A stretch of DNA of 64,000 bases from Abelmoschus esculentus (GCA_035048815.1 JAUCBN010000020.1:2301501-2365500); one strand, 5' to 3'; counted from the stretch's first letter, positions 21,640-33,391 are shown. Notes: generated from the sequence alone by a model not told the origin. Made by a program: numbers and translations.

Positions 21640-23379
21640 AATCTATCTAACCTAATAGCAACAAGTGTCAATTGACAACTCAATCATGAACTATAACTCT
21701 TGAAAGCATCAAAAGTAGTAATTATTTATGTAACTATAATTATGTTTATTTCAATGAGACTTAAATAAATTAGTGCAAAGATAATAATAACTATAAACAA
21801 TAACATCACTAAATCAAATTTTACATATATTCAACCAAATTAAAAAATTATTAATTAATTAACTAATGATAAAGAATTTAAAACAAATTAAAATAAAATA
21901 TTAAAAGGTTAAAACATACAAAAATTAAAATGATTATCTAGTCAAACATTAATTTTTTTTTTTTACTTACGGAGAATATTGTGATGTGTGCTCCTAAGGG
22001 TGTTGTTGTTCCTTTGGTCGATCCTTACACTCAATAGCTTCGAATCCAATGAACCCTGACAAATCCTTAGAAATAACAAAAATATGCTAAACATTTTAGA
22101 GTTTTTTTAAGCTTTCATGATAAAATAAACATCAATGTAACCAACAACAAATATATAGAATTAGCAAAGAAATAACTATTTCTAAATTAAGTTTAGATTT
22201 ATTTCCTACACAAACCTATAATATCAAAACCATAGCAACATAGACCAAGGTTCCTGATTGTCGGTTGTTTTATATCTAAATATCAAAAACCTGAATAGAT
22301 CTAAACTTATTTTACTGGTATATTCATGAAATGAATCATTAATTATAATTTAACAAATTCCAAAAACCAATTTCGTAGTATCAAATCTATAAACATATTG
22401 GTCTGCTTCCATCTATCCCCATGAGCTCCCACGAGCTTGAACCTTAACTTATGCTGCGAAGCAGAGTTTATTGAGAAATACCCAAGCTTGGAAACGTCTT
22501 TATTGGCAGAAACCAAATTATTAAACCAAAAATTAGATGCTTTCAGGTGGGTAGCTGGTAATTTTGTGAACATTTTTGTTTCTTTTTTGTTGGGAATTCA
22601 AGATTCAGGAGTTGAGTCCATAAGCAGACCCAATGAAGCAGGTAGTTAAACAATTAAAGAATGAGATTTAAAAAAGACAAAGGTACTTCTTAAACTAATA
22701 CTTAAACTAATACTTAAACATTTTTGTTTCTCCTAAATTTGTATCTAAACAATTTTTCTAAACTAATACTTAAACTAGACACATTCTGTAACTATATACA
22801 CAACACGAAAATTTCCGAAATAAGTTAAATTAAACAAGAGTACTAAATAAACATAGAACTTCATTACTAAATAAAATAGTTACATCATTACGAGAGTTTT
22901 ATGTTCAAACATATCGTTTACATAAACCACAGAACATAACTTCAGAATTATTGACTTCCTAAGGAACATTGGAAACCATGAACCAAATCAACCTACTAAT
23001 TTGATTACTAAATAAAATAACGTTTACATAGAGTTTTATTTAGGAATGATGTGCACGTTTCAAATTCAAACATAGCGTTTACATAAACCATGAAAGACCT
23101 ACTAAAGCAGTCAAGTATATGTAGAATGTGCATAAGGAACATTGGATTCTTGCAGGAGTAAGGCCTTGAAATCACTGGATTTGAAAAATCAAGGATTATG
23201 AAGGTTAAGTTTTGAGAAAGAGTTCGAAAGAAAGAAAGCTGGAAAAATCATCTCAAAGGAATTGAGAGTTTCAGTCTTTTAGAGAGAAGAAGAAGATCGA
23301 AGCGTGATGGAATAATTACTCAGGCAATTTTGAGTTCCAGAAAATCATCTCAAAGGAATTAGTTACATTCCTAAACAAT
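21640..23379. other. CACTA internal region, function unrecognised
   Basis: About 1.7 kb between the transposase start and its likely leader exon. Most is AT-rich. A plus-strand stretch at 22437-22649 has coding-like composition (EKYPSLETSLLAETKLLNQK) followed by AGGTGGGTAG, a possible splice donor. It could be a captured host-gene fragment. I do not recognise it. Confidence 0.4.
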
Positions 23380-23601
23380 TCATTGATTCCAGAAAATATT
23401 AAGGTTCGAATGGTTACCTATAAATCCACTTCCGTTCGTCGGTGGAGGAAACTGAGGTGGACGACCGAGGCCGGACGACGACGCGACAGGGTGGCCGGAA
23501 GACGTGCGAAAGAGACTGATCGAGGGAGGCCAAAGGAAATAGGGTTTCAATTTTTTTTCTGAATGTCTCGATAATTTGGGGGGTTTAGTTATATTAAACA
23601 T
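23380..23601 (-). other. CACTA 5' leader exon (probable)
   Basis: On the minus strand this is the only GC-rich patch in the element. It starts about 70 bp inside the subterminal repeats, runs without interruption, and ends at TTTATAG|GTAACC, a good splice donor. Position and composition suggest the first exon or leader of the transposase transcript. The frame it contains (Pro/Ser-rich) matches no known domain. Confidence 0.4.
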
Positions 23602-23935
23602 TGCGACGTATGTTTAACAAACGCCACTAAAACACATACTTTTGCGGCGTTTGTATAATAAAACGCCACTACAGAGTAATTTTTATGGCGTTTGGATCAA
23701 AACGTCACTATATGTGACAAATAGTATGGCGTTTATACTTAAAACGCTGCTAAAGAACAAATTAAGAGTGACGTTTTTTACAAAAACGCCACTAAAGAAG
23801 AAATTTATTGTGGCGTTTATTATAGAAACGCCGCAATAATTATTGTTTGTGGCGATTTCCTTAAAACGTCGCAATATGTAAAATATTAACGGCGTTTACT
23901 CTAAAAATATCGCAACTAACGCCGCTATATACTAA
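23590..23935. repeat. CACTA subterminal repeats, right end
   Basis: Alternating GGCGTTT and AAACGCC/AAACGCCGC units in both orientations, about ten copies, degenerate (GGCGTTTGG, AACGTCAC, AACGTCGC). They mirror the left-end array and end at the right terminus. Confidence 0.85.
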
Positions 23936-23951
23936 GTTTGGTGTAATGATA

Positions 23952-24362
23952 TAATATTCAAATCAAAACTCTGTACACAAAGTGTCCTAGTAATTTATAG
24001 TTCGTTTCCTTTATTTACTTGGGGAGGAAGAAAAAGGTATGCAGGGGATCAATTCAATGATTCTAAACTTTCCTGTCTATATTTAAAAAATATGATAGTT
24101 TAAATAATAATTTAAATTGAGTTAATTCAAATAAAAATTTATATAATATAATTAAATTTAAAACCGAATTTAAAAATTTAACGAATGATTGGATAGTTCT
24201 TACCAACAAAACATATAACATTATTTTTATTATAGAAAAGGAAATTAATAGAAGGAAGAGGAAGGTGACTAATTAACCATGATGCTATGATGATAACCAT
24301 CAACATCTACAACATGTCCCTCATCCATGCATGTTTCTCATACATACATGACACACGTAATG
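23952..24362. other. intergenic DNA
   Basis: AT-rich DNA with no recognised gene. It contains an ATG/CAT-rich stretch at about 24275-24355. Confidence 0.5.
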
Positions 24363-24616
24363 GAGAGATTATATCATAGGCCCGGCCTACCACGTTAGCC
24401 GTGGTCCATAGCCAATGAAAACCATCTATTCTGCCACTAATGAACCATGTAATTAATATAATTTCCAGAAATTATATTTTTAAAATGACATGTAAAATAT
24501 AAGTGAAGATTCATTGGTTGAAAAAAATGAGTTGACAATTAATGATAAAATGGATAATTATTATTGGATGGGACCACAACTGACGTGGTAAGCCGGGCCT
24601 ATGATATAATTTCTCC
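24363..24616. mobile_element. MITE, family A, copy 2 (best preserved)
   Basis: Terminal inverted repeats of about 30 bp: left GAGATTATATCATAGGCCCG, and right read on the other strand GAGAAATTATATCATAGGCC. The inner blocks (CACGTTAGCC, CCAATGAAAACC, AAGTGAAGATTCATTGG, GACGTGGTAAGCC) are shared with copies 1 and 3. About 254 bp, non-coding. Confidence 0.85.
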
Positions 24617-24964
24617 GTATAATGGGTTTGAAAAGGGTTTGGATTTAAGGAATATTTTCCCTTCATTAGGATTAAGCAGAATATTCAAATATTGTTTAAA
24701 TACATAATTACATAATTAGAAATCAATCTTTTTCATTCTTTCAACTACCCCTTCTCCTACTCCTTTCAATGTTCTTTTTCTTCATTTTTTCTTTTATAAA
24801 GGACTTTTATTATATATTATTTTTATTACATATTAATTATTTAAACAAAATTTACCAATAAAACTGTGTTTAGTCTAACATTGTGTGCCAAATGTTCCAC
24901 TCTTGAGTGTTTAATAAATCAAAAGTTTTGAATAGGGAGTAAAGAAAACATCCTCTTCTTTTGA
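24617..24964. other. intergenic DNA
   Basis: AT-rich spacer between two MITE copies, with a pyrimidine-rich tract at about 24728-24800. No gene recognised. Confidence 0.5.
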
Positions 24965-25210
24965 GGAGATTATATCACGGGTCCAGTTCGTCACGTCATT
25001 CGTGATTTCGAACCAATAAAAATTATTAGTTTTATCATTAATTATCTGTCATTTATCTAACTTTCAGAAAATAGTACTTTTAAATAATACAAAAGAAATG
25101 AGCAAAAATTCATTAATTAAAAAAATAACTTAAAAGATAACGATAAAGTGAATGATTATGATTGAATATGACTATGATGTGATAAACTAGACCTATAATA
25201 TAACTTTCTT
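24965..25210. mobile_element. MITE, family A, copy 3 (diverged)
   Basis: The left end GAGATTATATCACGGGTCC and right end GACCTATAATATAACTTTC keep the family's inverted ends. The inner order (CACGTCATTCGTGATT, CCAATAAAAATTAT, AAAAATTCATTAATT) matches with many substitutions. Non-coding. Confidence 0.7.
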
Positions 25211-26509
25211 CTTTTAAGTGGATTTTCTACGGATTTTGGATAAGTTTTGAACTTGGAGCCCGATGAGGGAAGCTATGACCCGAGGAGAGTGTTATATTGA
25301 AAAAGAGTATGTTATTTTTATTAAAAAAATTAAAAGTATAATAAAACTGATTCGGATATATTTTTAAAATATAAAAATTAGTATTTTAAAATTATAAATG
25401 AATCATATAAAAAAGGATAAAAATCATAATTCAAAAGCTTAAAATAAAATAGATACAAATATTATTAAATATCGGCGATGAAAGGTATAAATTAATAAAT
25501 AATATTAATAGATAATAATAAGAAATATTTGCTAATATAACCATTACCGCAACTCAATTGCAAATAAGCGTGATGATTGTTAGCTCATATTCGAATTCAG
25601 TTTAAAGGTCTAAGATTAAAAAAAAATCAATAAGATAATTAAAAGAGCGTATCTCAATCAGTTACAACGATATTAAATTCAACTATGATAAAAAAAAAAT
25701 TAAATCAAAAAATATTAAACGATCAATTAAAAATAAAAATTTATTAAAAAATACGTAAAAAATAAAAAATAAGAAAAAACATAAATATTAAATTTTAAAA
25801 TTAAAATATAAAGAATAAAAAAATTATCGACATAACTAGTTAAAAATGAAAGAAAAAATTGCAGATGCCATTGAGAAAGAATGAAAATATAATATTTGAG
25901 AATAAATAAAATATATACATTTTAAATAATATTAATTAGTTATGAAAAATGAAATAATTATTAGTTAAAATATAATAATTTTTAGTTATTAAAATATAAA
26001 ATAAAATAAAAATTCAATAATAATTTGAGAAAAACCCACAATATAGTATTTTCATCAATAAATGATAAATATCACTACCACTAACATAAAAATACATATT
26101 ATCAGATTAAAAACCACTGTTATAATAAATTTATATAACATATAATATAGATTAATAAGTTAAATATTAATAATTATAATATATTATAATAAGGTACGTT
26201 ACAAATTAATATTATAATAATTCAATTGTAATGCAATTATAAACACCTAATATTTTATGACTCAAATTTTATTTAAATTTTTTGATATGATTTGAGTTTA
26301 TGAAATTTAAGTTGAGTTAAAATTTTGAGTTCTTGTATAAATTTAATTATAATTATTTATCATATTATACTAAACTTTGATTCTAATTTAAACGACTTTC
26401 ACTAATCATATAAAATATATATTTCATCATATTTTTTATATATGATATATTTCATCATATTTTTTTTATATATGATATATATATATATATTAGAAAAAAT
26501 TGACTTAAA
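25211..26509. other. very AT-rich intergenic DNA
   Basis: Long A/T-rich, low-complexity DNA (for example 25620-26260) with a short ATATAT run near 26477-26492. No gene recognised. Confidence 0.55.
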
Positions 26510-26940
26510 AACTGTTTTTTTAACTTAATTTACAGTAAATATTAATGAAGATTCACTTAATAAAAAAATAACGTAGAAAAAACTAATTAAATGAATTCAT
26601 TTGATTAGTTTTTTTACACCATTTTTCTACCCGGTGAATCTTTACTCAATAAAAACTATTTTTAAACTTAATTTACAGTAAATATTAATGAAGATTCACA
26701 TAATAAAAAAATGACGTAGAAAAAACTAATTAAATGAATTCCTTTGTTTAATTTTTTACACCATCTTTTTTACCGGATGAATCTTTACTCAATAAAAACT
26801 ATTTTTAAACTTAATTTACAGTAAATATTAATGAAGATTCACTTAATAAAAAAATGATGTAAAAAAAACTAATGAAATGAATTCCTTTGATTGATTGATT
26901 TCATAAATAACGTAAATATTAATAAAGATTCACGGTCCTC
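26510..26940. repeat. tandem repeat, ~144-bp unit, about 3 copies
   Basis: The block AACTTAATTTACAGTAAAT followed by ATTAATGAAGATTCAC starts near 26522, 26665 and 26809, giving a period of about 144. Each unit contains inverted partners (GAAGATTCAC... and GGTGAATCTTTACTC; AAAAAACTAATT and GATTAGTTTTTT), so each can fold into a hairpin. The third copy is partial. No coding content. Confidence 0.8.
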
Positions 26941-27078
26941 GTAACCACATTGATATAAACGACTCACTCATGATATAATTTTTTCTCGAGGACACTTGAA
27001 ACCCAACAACTTGGCACCACTAGGACACTCGAGAACTTAATAAAGAGGGAACCTGCAACACTCAAGAACGAAAAATTA

Positions 27079-27273
27079 TTAGGTGAATTTTGTTTATCAC
27101 GTCATCTATGGTCTCAATTAATTAAGACCGTTGATCTTAATTTTTTTCCAAGTGAATCATCATCTCTTTCCTACATGTACTTAGTGGGTGGATAGTTATT
27201 AGATGGTTATTTAAAGATTAACGGTTCTGATTATATGGACCATGGATGACGTGATAAACAGGATTCACCTAAG
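27079..27273. mobile_element. MITE, family B
   Basis: Inverted ends of about 33 bp: left TTAGGTGAATTTTGTTTATC then ACGTCATCTATGGT; right, read on the other strand, TTAGGTGAATCCTGTTTATC then ACGTCATCCATGGT. About 195 bp, non-coding. The same terminus appears at the start of the window. Confidence 0.85.
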
Positions 27274-27735
27274 AATGTCTGCTCAAGAACGTAGTAATAC
27301 CGTCTTTTAAGCATTGAAAACCCCCGCACTAAAAAGAGCATTGTTTTAAATTAAAAGGAAACAACAATAACAATAACAATGATTAAGAGGTAGACGATTT
27401 ACATCCTTTATATAGTGCTAATATATTTAGGTTATGCTAGTTGGTTTTGGTTGTTCCTTAAATAAATCTGATGGGAATTAATATCATAGATGTACTGAGC
27501 TTGAACGAATTAACTTTTGTTAATATTTGTTCGTTTATTTTAAAGCTTGTTTTTGTTTAGTTCGGGTTTGTTTAAATTTTCAAAATTGAGCTCGTGTTTG
27601 TTTATTGTTCAGGCTCTTTCATTTAAATTAAAAAAAAAAACTTGTTTATGAAAATTAAATGAATATACTTATGTACGTTCAACGAACATGTTGATGAATG
27701 TCCAAAAGTACTATTTTTATTACTTTTTTACTCTT
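27274..27735. repeat. TTTGTTCGTTTA-type dispersed repeat
   Basis: Rich in TTTGTTTA, TTCGTTTAT and GAACGAAT motifs, similar in style to 36305-36750 and 470-570. A short GTAGACGATTTACATCC at about 27391-27407 matches the outer end of the TTTAGGG-rich repeat family. No gene. Confidence 0.45.
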
Positions 27736-28980
27736 ATTATTGTTAGAATTAAGCATAATATTAGTTGCATTATTAGTCATCTATACATATTTACATAATT
27801 TCCTTAATTGTTGTATTTAATTTATATTTCGGTTAATTGCGTGAAAAAGGATACCGTGGTTGTGTATTTCCTTATTTGTAGGATTTGATTCATTGGATGC
27901 TAATTTGAAAAGAATCACAAGGAGATAAAGTTGATTTCAAAAGAAATAGAAAGATTCTAAAAGATTAGATTTGATATGAAAAATAAAGATTCGAATTAAG
28001 TTTGAAATCTCTAAAGGGATAATTATTTCTTTAATGTTTATTTCCTAATTAAACTAATTCTCATCACATAATTTGACCAAGCAAGATCCTATAAAAAGGA
28101 AAGCTCTGACCTTAAAACAAGGAGAGCTGGATCGAGAGATTGAAAGAGAGGAAGCAAGTTGTTATCGTTTTCTTCATCTTTATTTCTCTTATTTTATTCG
28201 AGTGATGAGAGGATTATTTGTTGGATATTTTTGCCCAGACATGAACTAATTTAAAGTTGGCTTGGGTTATTTTGTTTTATGGTTTGATTTAGTTTGAATT
28301 CTATCTAAGTACTTGGAATGTTCTTAATTAAGGTTTGTCTATTCTTGGTACATATTCGGTTTACGAGAGAATTAAGAAAGGGCCTCGATAAATAATTTAT
28401 TTATCTAGATTTGGGAGAATTAGATTCACGAAACGAATAGGCATGGTTCGATCCAAGTGCGAGAGAACTAATCCGGTTTAGGGATAAATACAGGATTTCA
28501 ACGACTAATAGAAGCGCAAGAATGTTGTTGTACTCTATTGTTGTGCAATTAATAGAGTTTCAGGTTAGGGATAACATGGACCACTGAAGAACGCTTTGCT
28601 GAGCCTTGAGGATAGTCGCTCAAATTGGCCAAGCAATTCTCTTAGTTACAATTGCCTAAGCATTCGGATGAGCTGACTAGGCAATCTGACTAAACCTAAT
28701 TGTCGAAACAATTGAGTGGTGTGAGCACCCCACCTACAAAGAAAAATTCATTCGACCGTCATTCCATAATTCAGGATAACCTAGCCTAATCTCTCTCATT
28801 GATTTTATTCTAATTTATCTTACTTGTTTATTTTATTATTTAATTTCAATTAAATATCATTTCTATAAACCAATTGTGTCTTGATTTTCAGTACAAGAAA
28901 TTAGATTTCAGAAGAAGCATCAATCCCTGTGGAGACGATAACTTTCTATACTATAACTTGAAATGTGTACACTTACACGT
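27736..28980 (+). mobile_element. possible solo LTR or LTR fragment
   Basis: It begins TGTTAGAATTAAGC. It contains a good TATA box (CCTATAAAAAGG, about 28088) with a purine-rich leader after it, and ends in a region containing AATCCCTGTGGAGACGATA, a motif common near the ends of plant LTRs. No open frame of note. I could not find a clean target duplication, and the right boundary is uncertain. Confidence 0.45.
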
Positions 28981-29660
28981 ATTTACGAAGCACTTAAAAC
29001 ATACAACACGTATTTATAAACATATGAATGAAAATATTCACAAATAATTAAAAATAACATGTTCATGAATAGCATATAAACCGCTAAGTAAACATTTTTT
29101 TTTAATTTTTAGATATAAAATAATCAAACATAAATATTAATAACTATATTACAAATAAATAAATAAAGACAAACATAATAACAAGAACTTGTTTTAAACC
29201 AACCTCAAAGTCTCATTTGTGTTCAATTATTTACGTGTTTTAAATACATTTCGTGTTAGATTAAAAGATCTTAATTGATATGATACCGATAATTTAAAGT
29301 TGGAAATTAATTTAAGCATTGTGTTATGAACCTACCTTGTCAATAGTAAGGAATAGGGTAAAAAGATACGCACATGGTATCTTCAAACTGGTGGACTGGT
29401 GGTTATGGAAAATGATGCTAATGAACATCAGTTGAAACGTCATTCTCCAAATTCTAAGGGAGCTTATGAAGTGAACAAAGCAGCTGTTTCTGTCATTAAC
29501 AGACAACTTGTTTAGTTCAGTGTTGTGTCGTTTTCTTACACTTAACAGGGAGATGTATCGTGCAAATGAATAACAATCACGTTGATAAAAGCCATGAACG
29601 CTAAGCTTCTTCCGCCATTTCATGGCTACAAACAAACAAGATATACATGTTGAAATATAC
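28981..29660. other. intergenic DNA; unsupported minus-strand frame
   Basis: AT-rich DNA. A 112-codon minus-strand frame (29324-29662) has no recognised domain. I see no gene. Confidence 0.4.
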
Positions 29661-29670
29661 ATGTTGCTGT

Positions 29671-29725
29671 TTGTCTACCATCAGACAACAGTGGCGACAT
29701 TGTACACAAGTACAACACGGTGTTT
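29671..29725 (+). repeat. SAUR-locus duplicated block, copy A
   Basis: ACCATCAGACAACAGTGGCG then ATTGTACACAAGTACAACACGGTG. Closely similar blocks lie at 32897-32962 and 35764-35832. It marks repeated units of the SAUR cluster and is probably part of an ancestral upstream region. Confidence 0.7.
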
Positions 29726-31518
29726 ACTTTTTTCATTAATGGCTCGTTGTTTGATTCAATGATTAATTACAAGGACCCTCAGAAAACAGGATTATTGCAT
29801 TCTTTTTTTCTAGATATAAAAGAAAAAGACAAGAATTAGCTATAGACTAGATCTTCGATTCGAACCGAATTATCTGCCTAATTATGTCTCTTGATCTTGG
29901 TGATTCTATCTAGTAAACACATCTTGCAGAAATAGCAGTGTATTTCCTTAGCCTTGTCTAGTATATGGACAGGATTGTGGTTGTCATTGAACTGTACTTC
30001 TTGTCTTGAATCAAAGGTCTGTCTGAAGATATTGCATACAAGAAAAGATAATTCAAGAACTGGTTGCTGGGTGAGTTCATATGTTGAACCTATGATCCAT
30101 GAAAACAGACAGTAAATTTTGGTCGCAGTAAATGTTGCCTACTGCCGACATCATATGAACCACCATCCATCTACCCTTAAGTTAACTCAGTCTTCCTGCC
30201 TCACCAATAATGTCACTGATCTGGTTTTCGAAATGGACAATCTACTGATCTAAACTCTATGGTCTTGTTCTTTTATGGCTTTCGTCGACAAAACCGACGT
30301 CAGTAAATGTGCATGTGAGAAGAAATAAGATCCGAACCCCAATTCTGTACTATGTACTCCATGGTTATTAGTTATTACAACTGTCTGAAATTTTGAGTAA
30401 ATCAGTAAATAAAGCTTTCATCTAAGAAATCAAACACTTCACTAAAGATTTTGTAGACAAGGACAGATTACAGAGATAGGTGACAAGGTGAGTGATGCAA
30501 AGAGTTGGGAATATGATGATGTGGATAAATCAAGAAATTCTTTATCTCTTGTCATTTTATACAGTTACACCAATACCTGACCCTAGTTTCTATGGTTCCA
30601 TGCACTCGACATAACTCAATTATTCCTTTGTTTCCCAATCATCAGTCATGCATAGTGCTGAGTAATAATGGCAGTATTGGGCAATACCACTTTCAACACT
30701 AGGTTTACTAAAGAAAAACCAGAAACAGAAATGAAGCAATACCACCGGGTTCGAATCTGTAGAATCGTAAGTATGAAGAAACACTTTTAGCTTCTTGGTG
30801 AACACGTTTGGCCCTTAACAGTCTAGCAGTTTGAAACTCACCATTCTTTAGCATATGTATGGCTGTGAGATGTGGAGTTTCTCTTCTGATGAAAACAGCA
30901 CCTTTTGGAGATGATCTGAAGGCATTGTTTGTAGCTCATTGCCGACATCGTATAAACCAAAGCCGTTCGGCACATGCACACAGATATTTTCTCCATTCAC
31001 ATGCAAGCAATGTGAGGTCCTTGTTTCAGATAGAGTAGAGAAAAAAATTGAAGCAAAAATACAAAACATCGGTATCAAATGGCATGCATCTACTAGCTAG
31101 AATGAAAGAGATGGTCTAACGGCGCAGGCCTCTCAGGCTGGAACTCTTATCCTATCATCCCTATCAGAGGTTAAAAATCTGACTGCAGATTCATGGTAGA
31201 TGTACAGAAGGACCTTTTATTTTAAGAAAACAATCAAAATATGATGCTAATGACCTAATACTACATCCATGAATGTATATATCAGTGATCACCGGTTTTC
31301 AGAATCATTTAAAAGATTTTATCATGACTCATGAGCATGAAGAAACACTAAATCTATACTCCCACTTTATCTGCAATGCCAATATCCTGAAGAAAGATAA
31401 GGCGAAATCAAGAAAAAAAGCTTTGAACGTGAATTCATGTGGAGAACAGTATGAACCTGTGTGGCTCGGGCTCCACAGCATTACTTAAAAAATATTTTCA
31501 ACTTCGGTTCACAACCAG
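29726..31518. other. 5' intergenic region of the first SAUR gene
   Basis: No gene recognised. It holds a tRNA-like or SINE-like segment at 31109-31210 (listed separately) and unsupported short frames at 30620-30805, 30848-31078 and 31273-31488. Confidence 0.45.
31109..31210 (+). repeat. tRNA-like/SINE-like segment, copy 1
   Basis: TGGTCTAACGG fits the RNA polymerase III A-box consensus (TRGYNNARNNG), and AGGTTAAAAATC about 55 bases later resembles a weak B box. No acceptor stem is evident, so it is not a functional tRNA gene. A diverged copy with the same ending (TGACTGCAGATTC-TGGTAGATGTA) lies at 35333-35457. Confidence 0.35.
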
Positions 31519-31526
31519 TATAAATA
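31519..31526 (+). promoter_or_regulatory. TATA box of SAUR gene 1
   Basis: TATAAATA lies 84 bases upstream of the start codon. Confidence 0.6.
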
Positions 31527-31602
31527 CCTTCAAGTCTGGCAAAAATGGTGTGTAGATTTCAAAGAAACTCATAAGTTTATATAGAAACTGTCAATCAAGA
31601 AC

Positions 31603-32031
31603 ATGGCAGAAAGCAAAAGAGGCTTAATGATGTTCCTCCCTTTCTTTGACAAACTACGGAAGCGATTCTCCAGTTCAGCACGCGGCTCATCTCCGACGCT
31701 CGACCAGTCGAAATTTGACGAAGACATGAGTGTCGGTAAAGCAGTGCCGGGTGATGTTAAAGAAGGGCATTTTGCTGTCTATACAGGGGAGGGAAATGAA
31801 ACACAAAGATTTGTTATTGAATTAGGCCACTTAACAAACCCTGAATTCCTATGCCTACTCGATCAGTCTCAGAATGAATATGGAACTCACCAGAAAGGGG
31901 TTCTTTCTCTCCCCTGTCAGCCTCATGAACTTGAGGAGATTCTAGAGCATAGCAGAGAAAGCAATGCCTGCACTGAAAGTTGGGATATATGTAATGCTAC
32001 CGTTCTAGAAAGCTACCAGGAGAACAAATAA
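31603..32031 (+). CDS. SAUR-like auxin-responsive protein 1
   Basis: Single-exon gene of 142 aa. The N-terminus is basic with a hydrophobic stretch (GLMMFLPFFDKLRKRF). The SAUR domain spans about residues 46-118: VKEGHFAVYTGEGNETQRFV, the LTNPEFLCLLDQSQNEYG core and the GVLSLPCQPHELEEIL end. All are landmarks of the plant SAUR family, whose members are small, auxin-induced regulators of cell expansion (known to inhibit PP2C.D phosphatases in Arabidopsis). The absence of introns is typical. Two pseudogenes at 34542-35172 are most similar to this copy. The C-terminal 20 residues beyond the domain are unusual. Function is inferred from family only. Confidence 0.9.
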   Translation: MAESKRGLMMFLPFFDKLRKRFSSSARGSSPTLDQSKFDEDMSVGKAVPGDVKEGHFAVYTGEGNETQRFVIELGHLTNPEFLCLLDQSQNEYGTHQKGVLSLPCQPHELEEILEHSRESNACTESWDICNATVLESYQENK

Positions 32032-33391
32032 AAGACATCTAGTTAGATTTCGAGTTCTTGCACCAATGAACATGTCTTGCTTGGTTCTCAGAATTGTGAA
32101 ATTTCAGTAGTGCTATGCTGTTGCATTGGTCGTGATCGATTTGCCTGTCGAGTCTTTTTGCACCGTATCCTCTTGGTCCTTTGAAAAACTCATTGGCTTT
32201 GTAAAACTTTGGTGTGCAATGTCGAGTTATCTTGTATGATCAATGTCAAGTAGTGTTAATTCGTGAAATTCAAAATGTGAGCTTTGTTCCTTTTAACTTT
32301 GCCTTCCCCATCAAGCATCAAGCATCTCTGGTTTTCTACATCCCCAGGCCTTAAACCTTTTCAATGATACTGTGTACATGCATATTATATCATATTAAGC
32401 CCTCAATCTTTTGCTTAACCCTCAAGCTTCAACCAGAATTTGTGTGTGTTTCAAAGCTTGGGCTAACTTGAACTCCTAGGAGGAACAACCATAGGTGTTC
32501 TAAGACTAATGACAGCTTAATCCTTTTTCAATGGTACTAACAGTTCCTACTCCCAACGCTCAAGCACTCCAAATACTACAAGAAATAACTTCTACAAATG
32601 CAGAAACTCGTTCCTGAAAAACTCGCAGTTCTTTTATTTTTCTCTTTAAGTTAGCATGTAACTTGCCATTCTCTAGACTGAAACCTTGCAACTGCTGTGT
32701 TAAAACCCAAAGCTAAAAGCTGACTGGGGAAATGTTGCTAAAACTTAGGAATACCCTGTAAGAACAGACCATAGGGCATAGACACTCAGCTAGTGTCATT
32801 TCAAACCTGCAAACCAGATGCAACCGTTCTTTCTTTTTCGACTGATTAGAGACGCTACTGTTTACGGTCCCATTTACTAACATAATTAATTTCTTTGTCT
32901 ACCAACCATCACACAAAACAACCGTGGAAAATGGTACACAGTAGTACAACACGGTGAAAATTTCCAACTTTCTGCAGTATTTGTGTAGTTCAATTATTGA
33001 ATTCTATGACTTCAATGAAATCTTGTCTTTTGAAAGAAATCTGAGGTAACATTGCATAAGCAGCAAAAACTACTGGGTTCCAGCAAAATATTGATCCAGT
33101 ATACTTGAAATTTGCAAATAACAAGGGTTTATTGATTCACGGATTACTTCGTTTATAAATGTGATTTTGTCTTCCAACCTCAAATAATTGGACTGATCTG
33201 CAAGAAGGGTACTTGAAAGAGACGACTTGCTCTAAAGCTCTCTGCCAAGAAATCAAATACCTACATTATTTTCCGTGTTCGAAACCGTGTTTGGAAAGAC
33301 TGTCAATGATTGCATTGAATGATGCTTGGTAGCAAGTTGTAGACCATACTGTCCCTTGGAAAGTTCACCTATAGTTTCCACCTTTAATCTG
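32032..33391. other. intergenic region between SAUR genes 1 and 2
   Basis: Contains the 3' flank of SAUR 1, the duplicated block at 32897-33090 and the promoter of SAUR 2. No other gene recognised. Confidence 0.5.
32897..33090 (+). repeat. SAUR-locus duplicated block, copy B
   Basis: ACCAACCATCACACAAAACA then ACCGTGG...GTACAACACGGTG, continuing into TTTGTGTAGTTCAATTATTG and ATTCTATGACTTC. The longer stretch matches 35764-35950 in order and content, so at least about 190 bp was duplicated. Confidence 0.75.

Larger units (their letters stand above)
16687..23948 (-). mobile_element. CACTA (En/Spm) DNA transposon, both ends present
   Basis: The left terminus CACTACAACAAAAATAGG (16687) and the reverse complement of the right terminus (CATTACACCAAACTTAG, ending 23948) are related imperfect inverted repeats, each followed by TATAGCGGCG. 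A 3-bp duplication ATA flanks both sides (16684-16686 and 23949-23951), as expected for CACTA elements. Inside are subterminal GCGGCGTTT repeats at both ends and a minus-strand tnp2-like transposase gene with stops. Length 7,262 bp. The mutated right end (CATTAC instead of CACTAC) and the broken transposase indicate an inactive copy. Confidence 0.94.

Noticed and set aside
31109..31210. Functional tRNA gene
   Set aside because: An A box is present, but there is no acceptor stem, the anticodon stem does not pair and the B box is poor.
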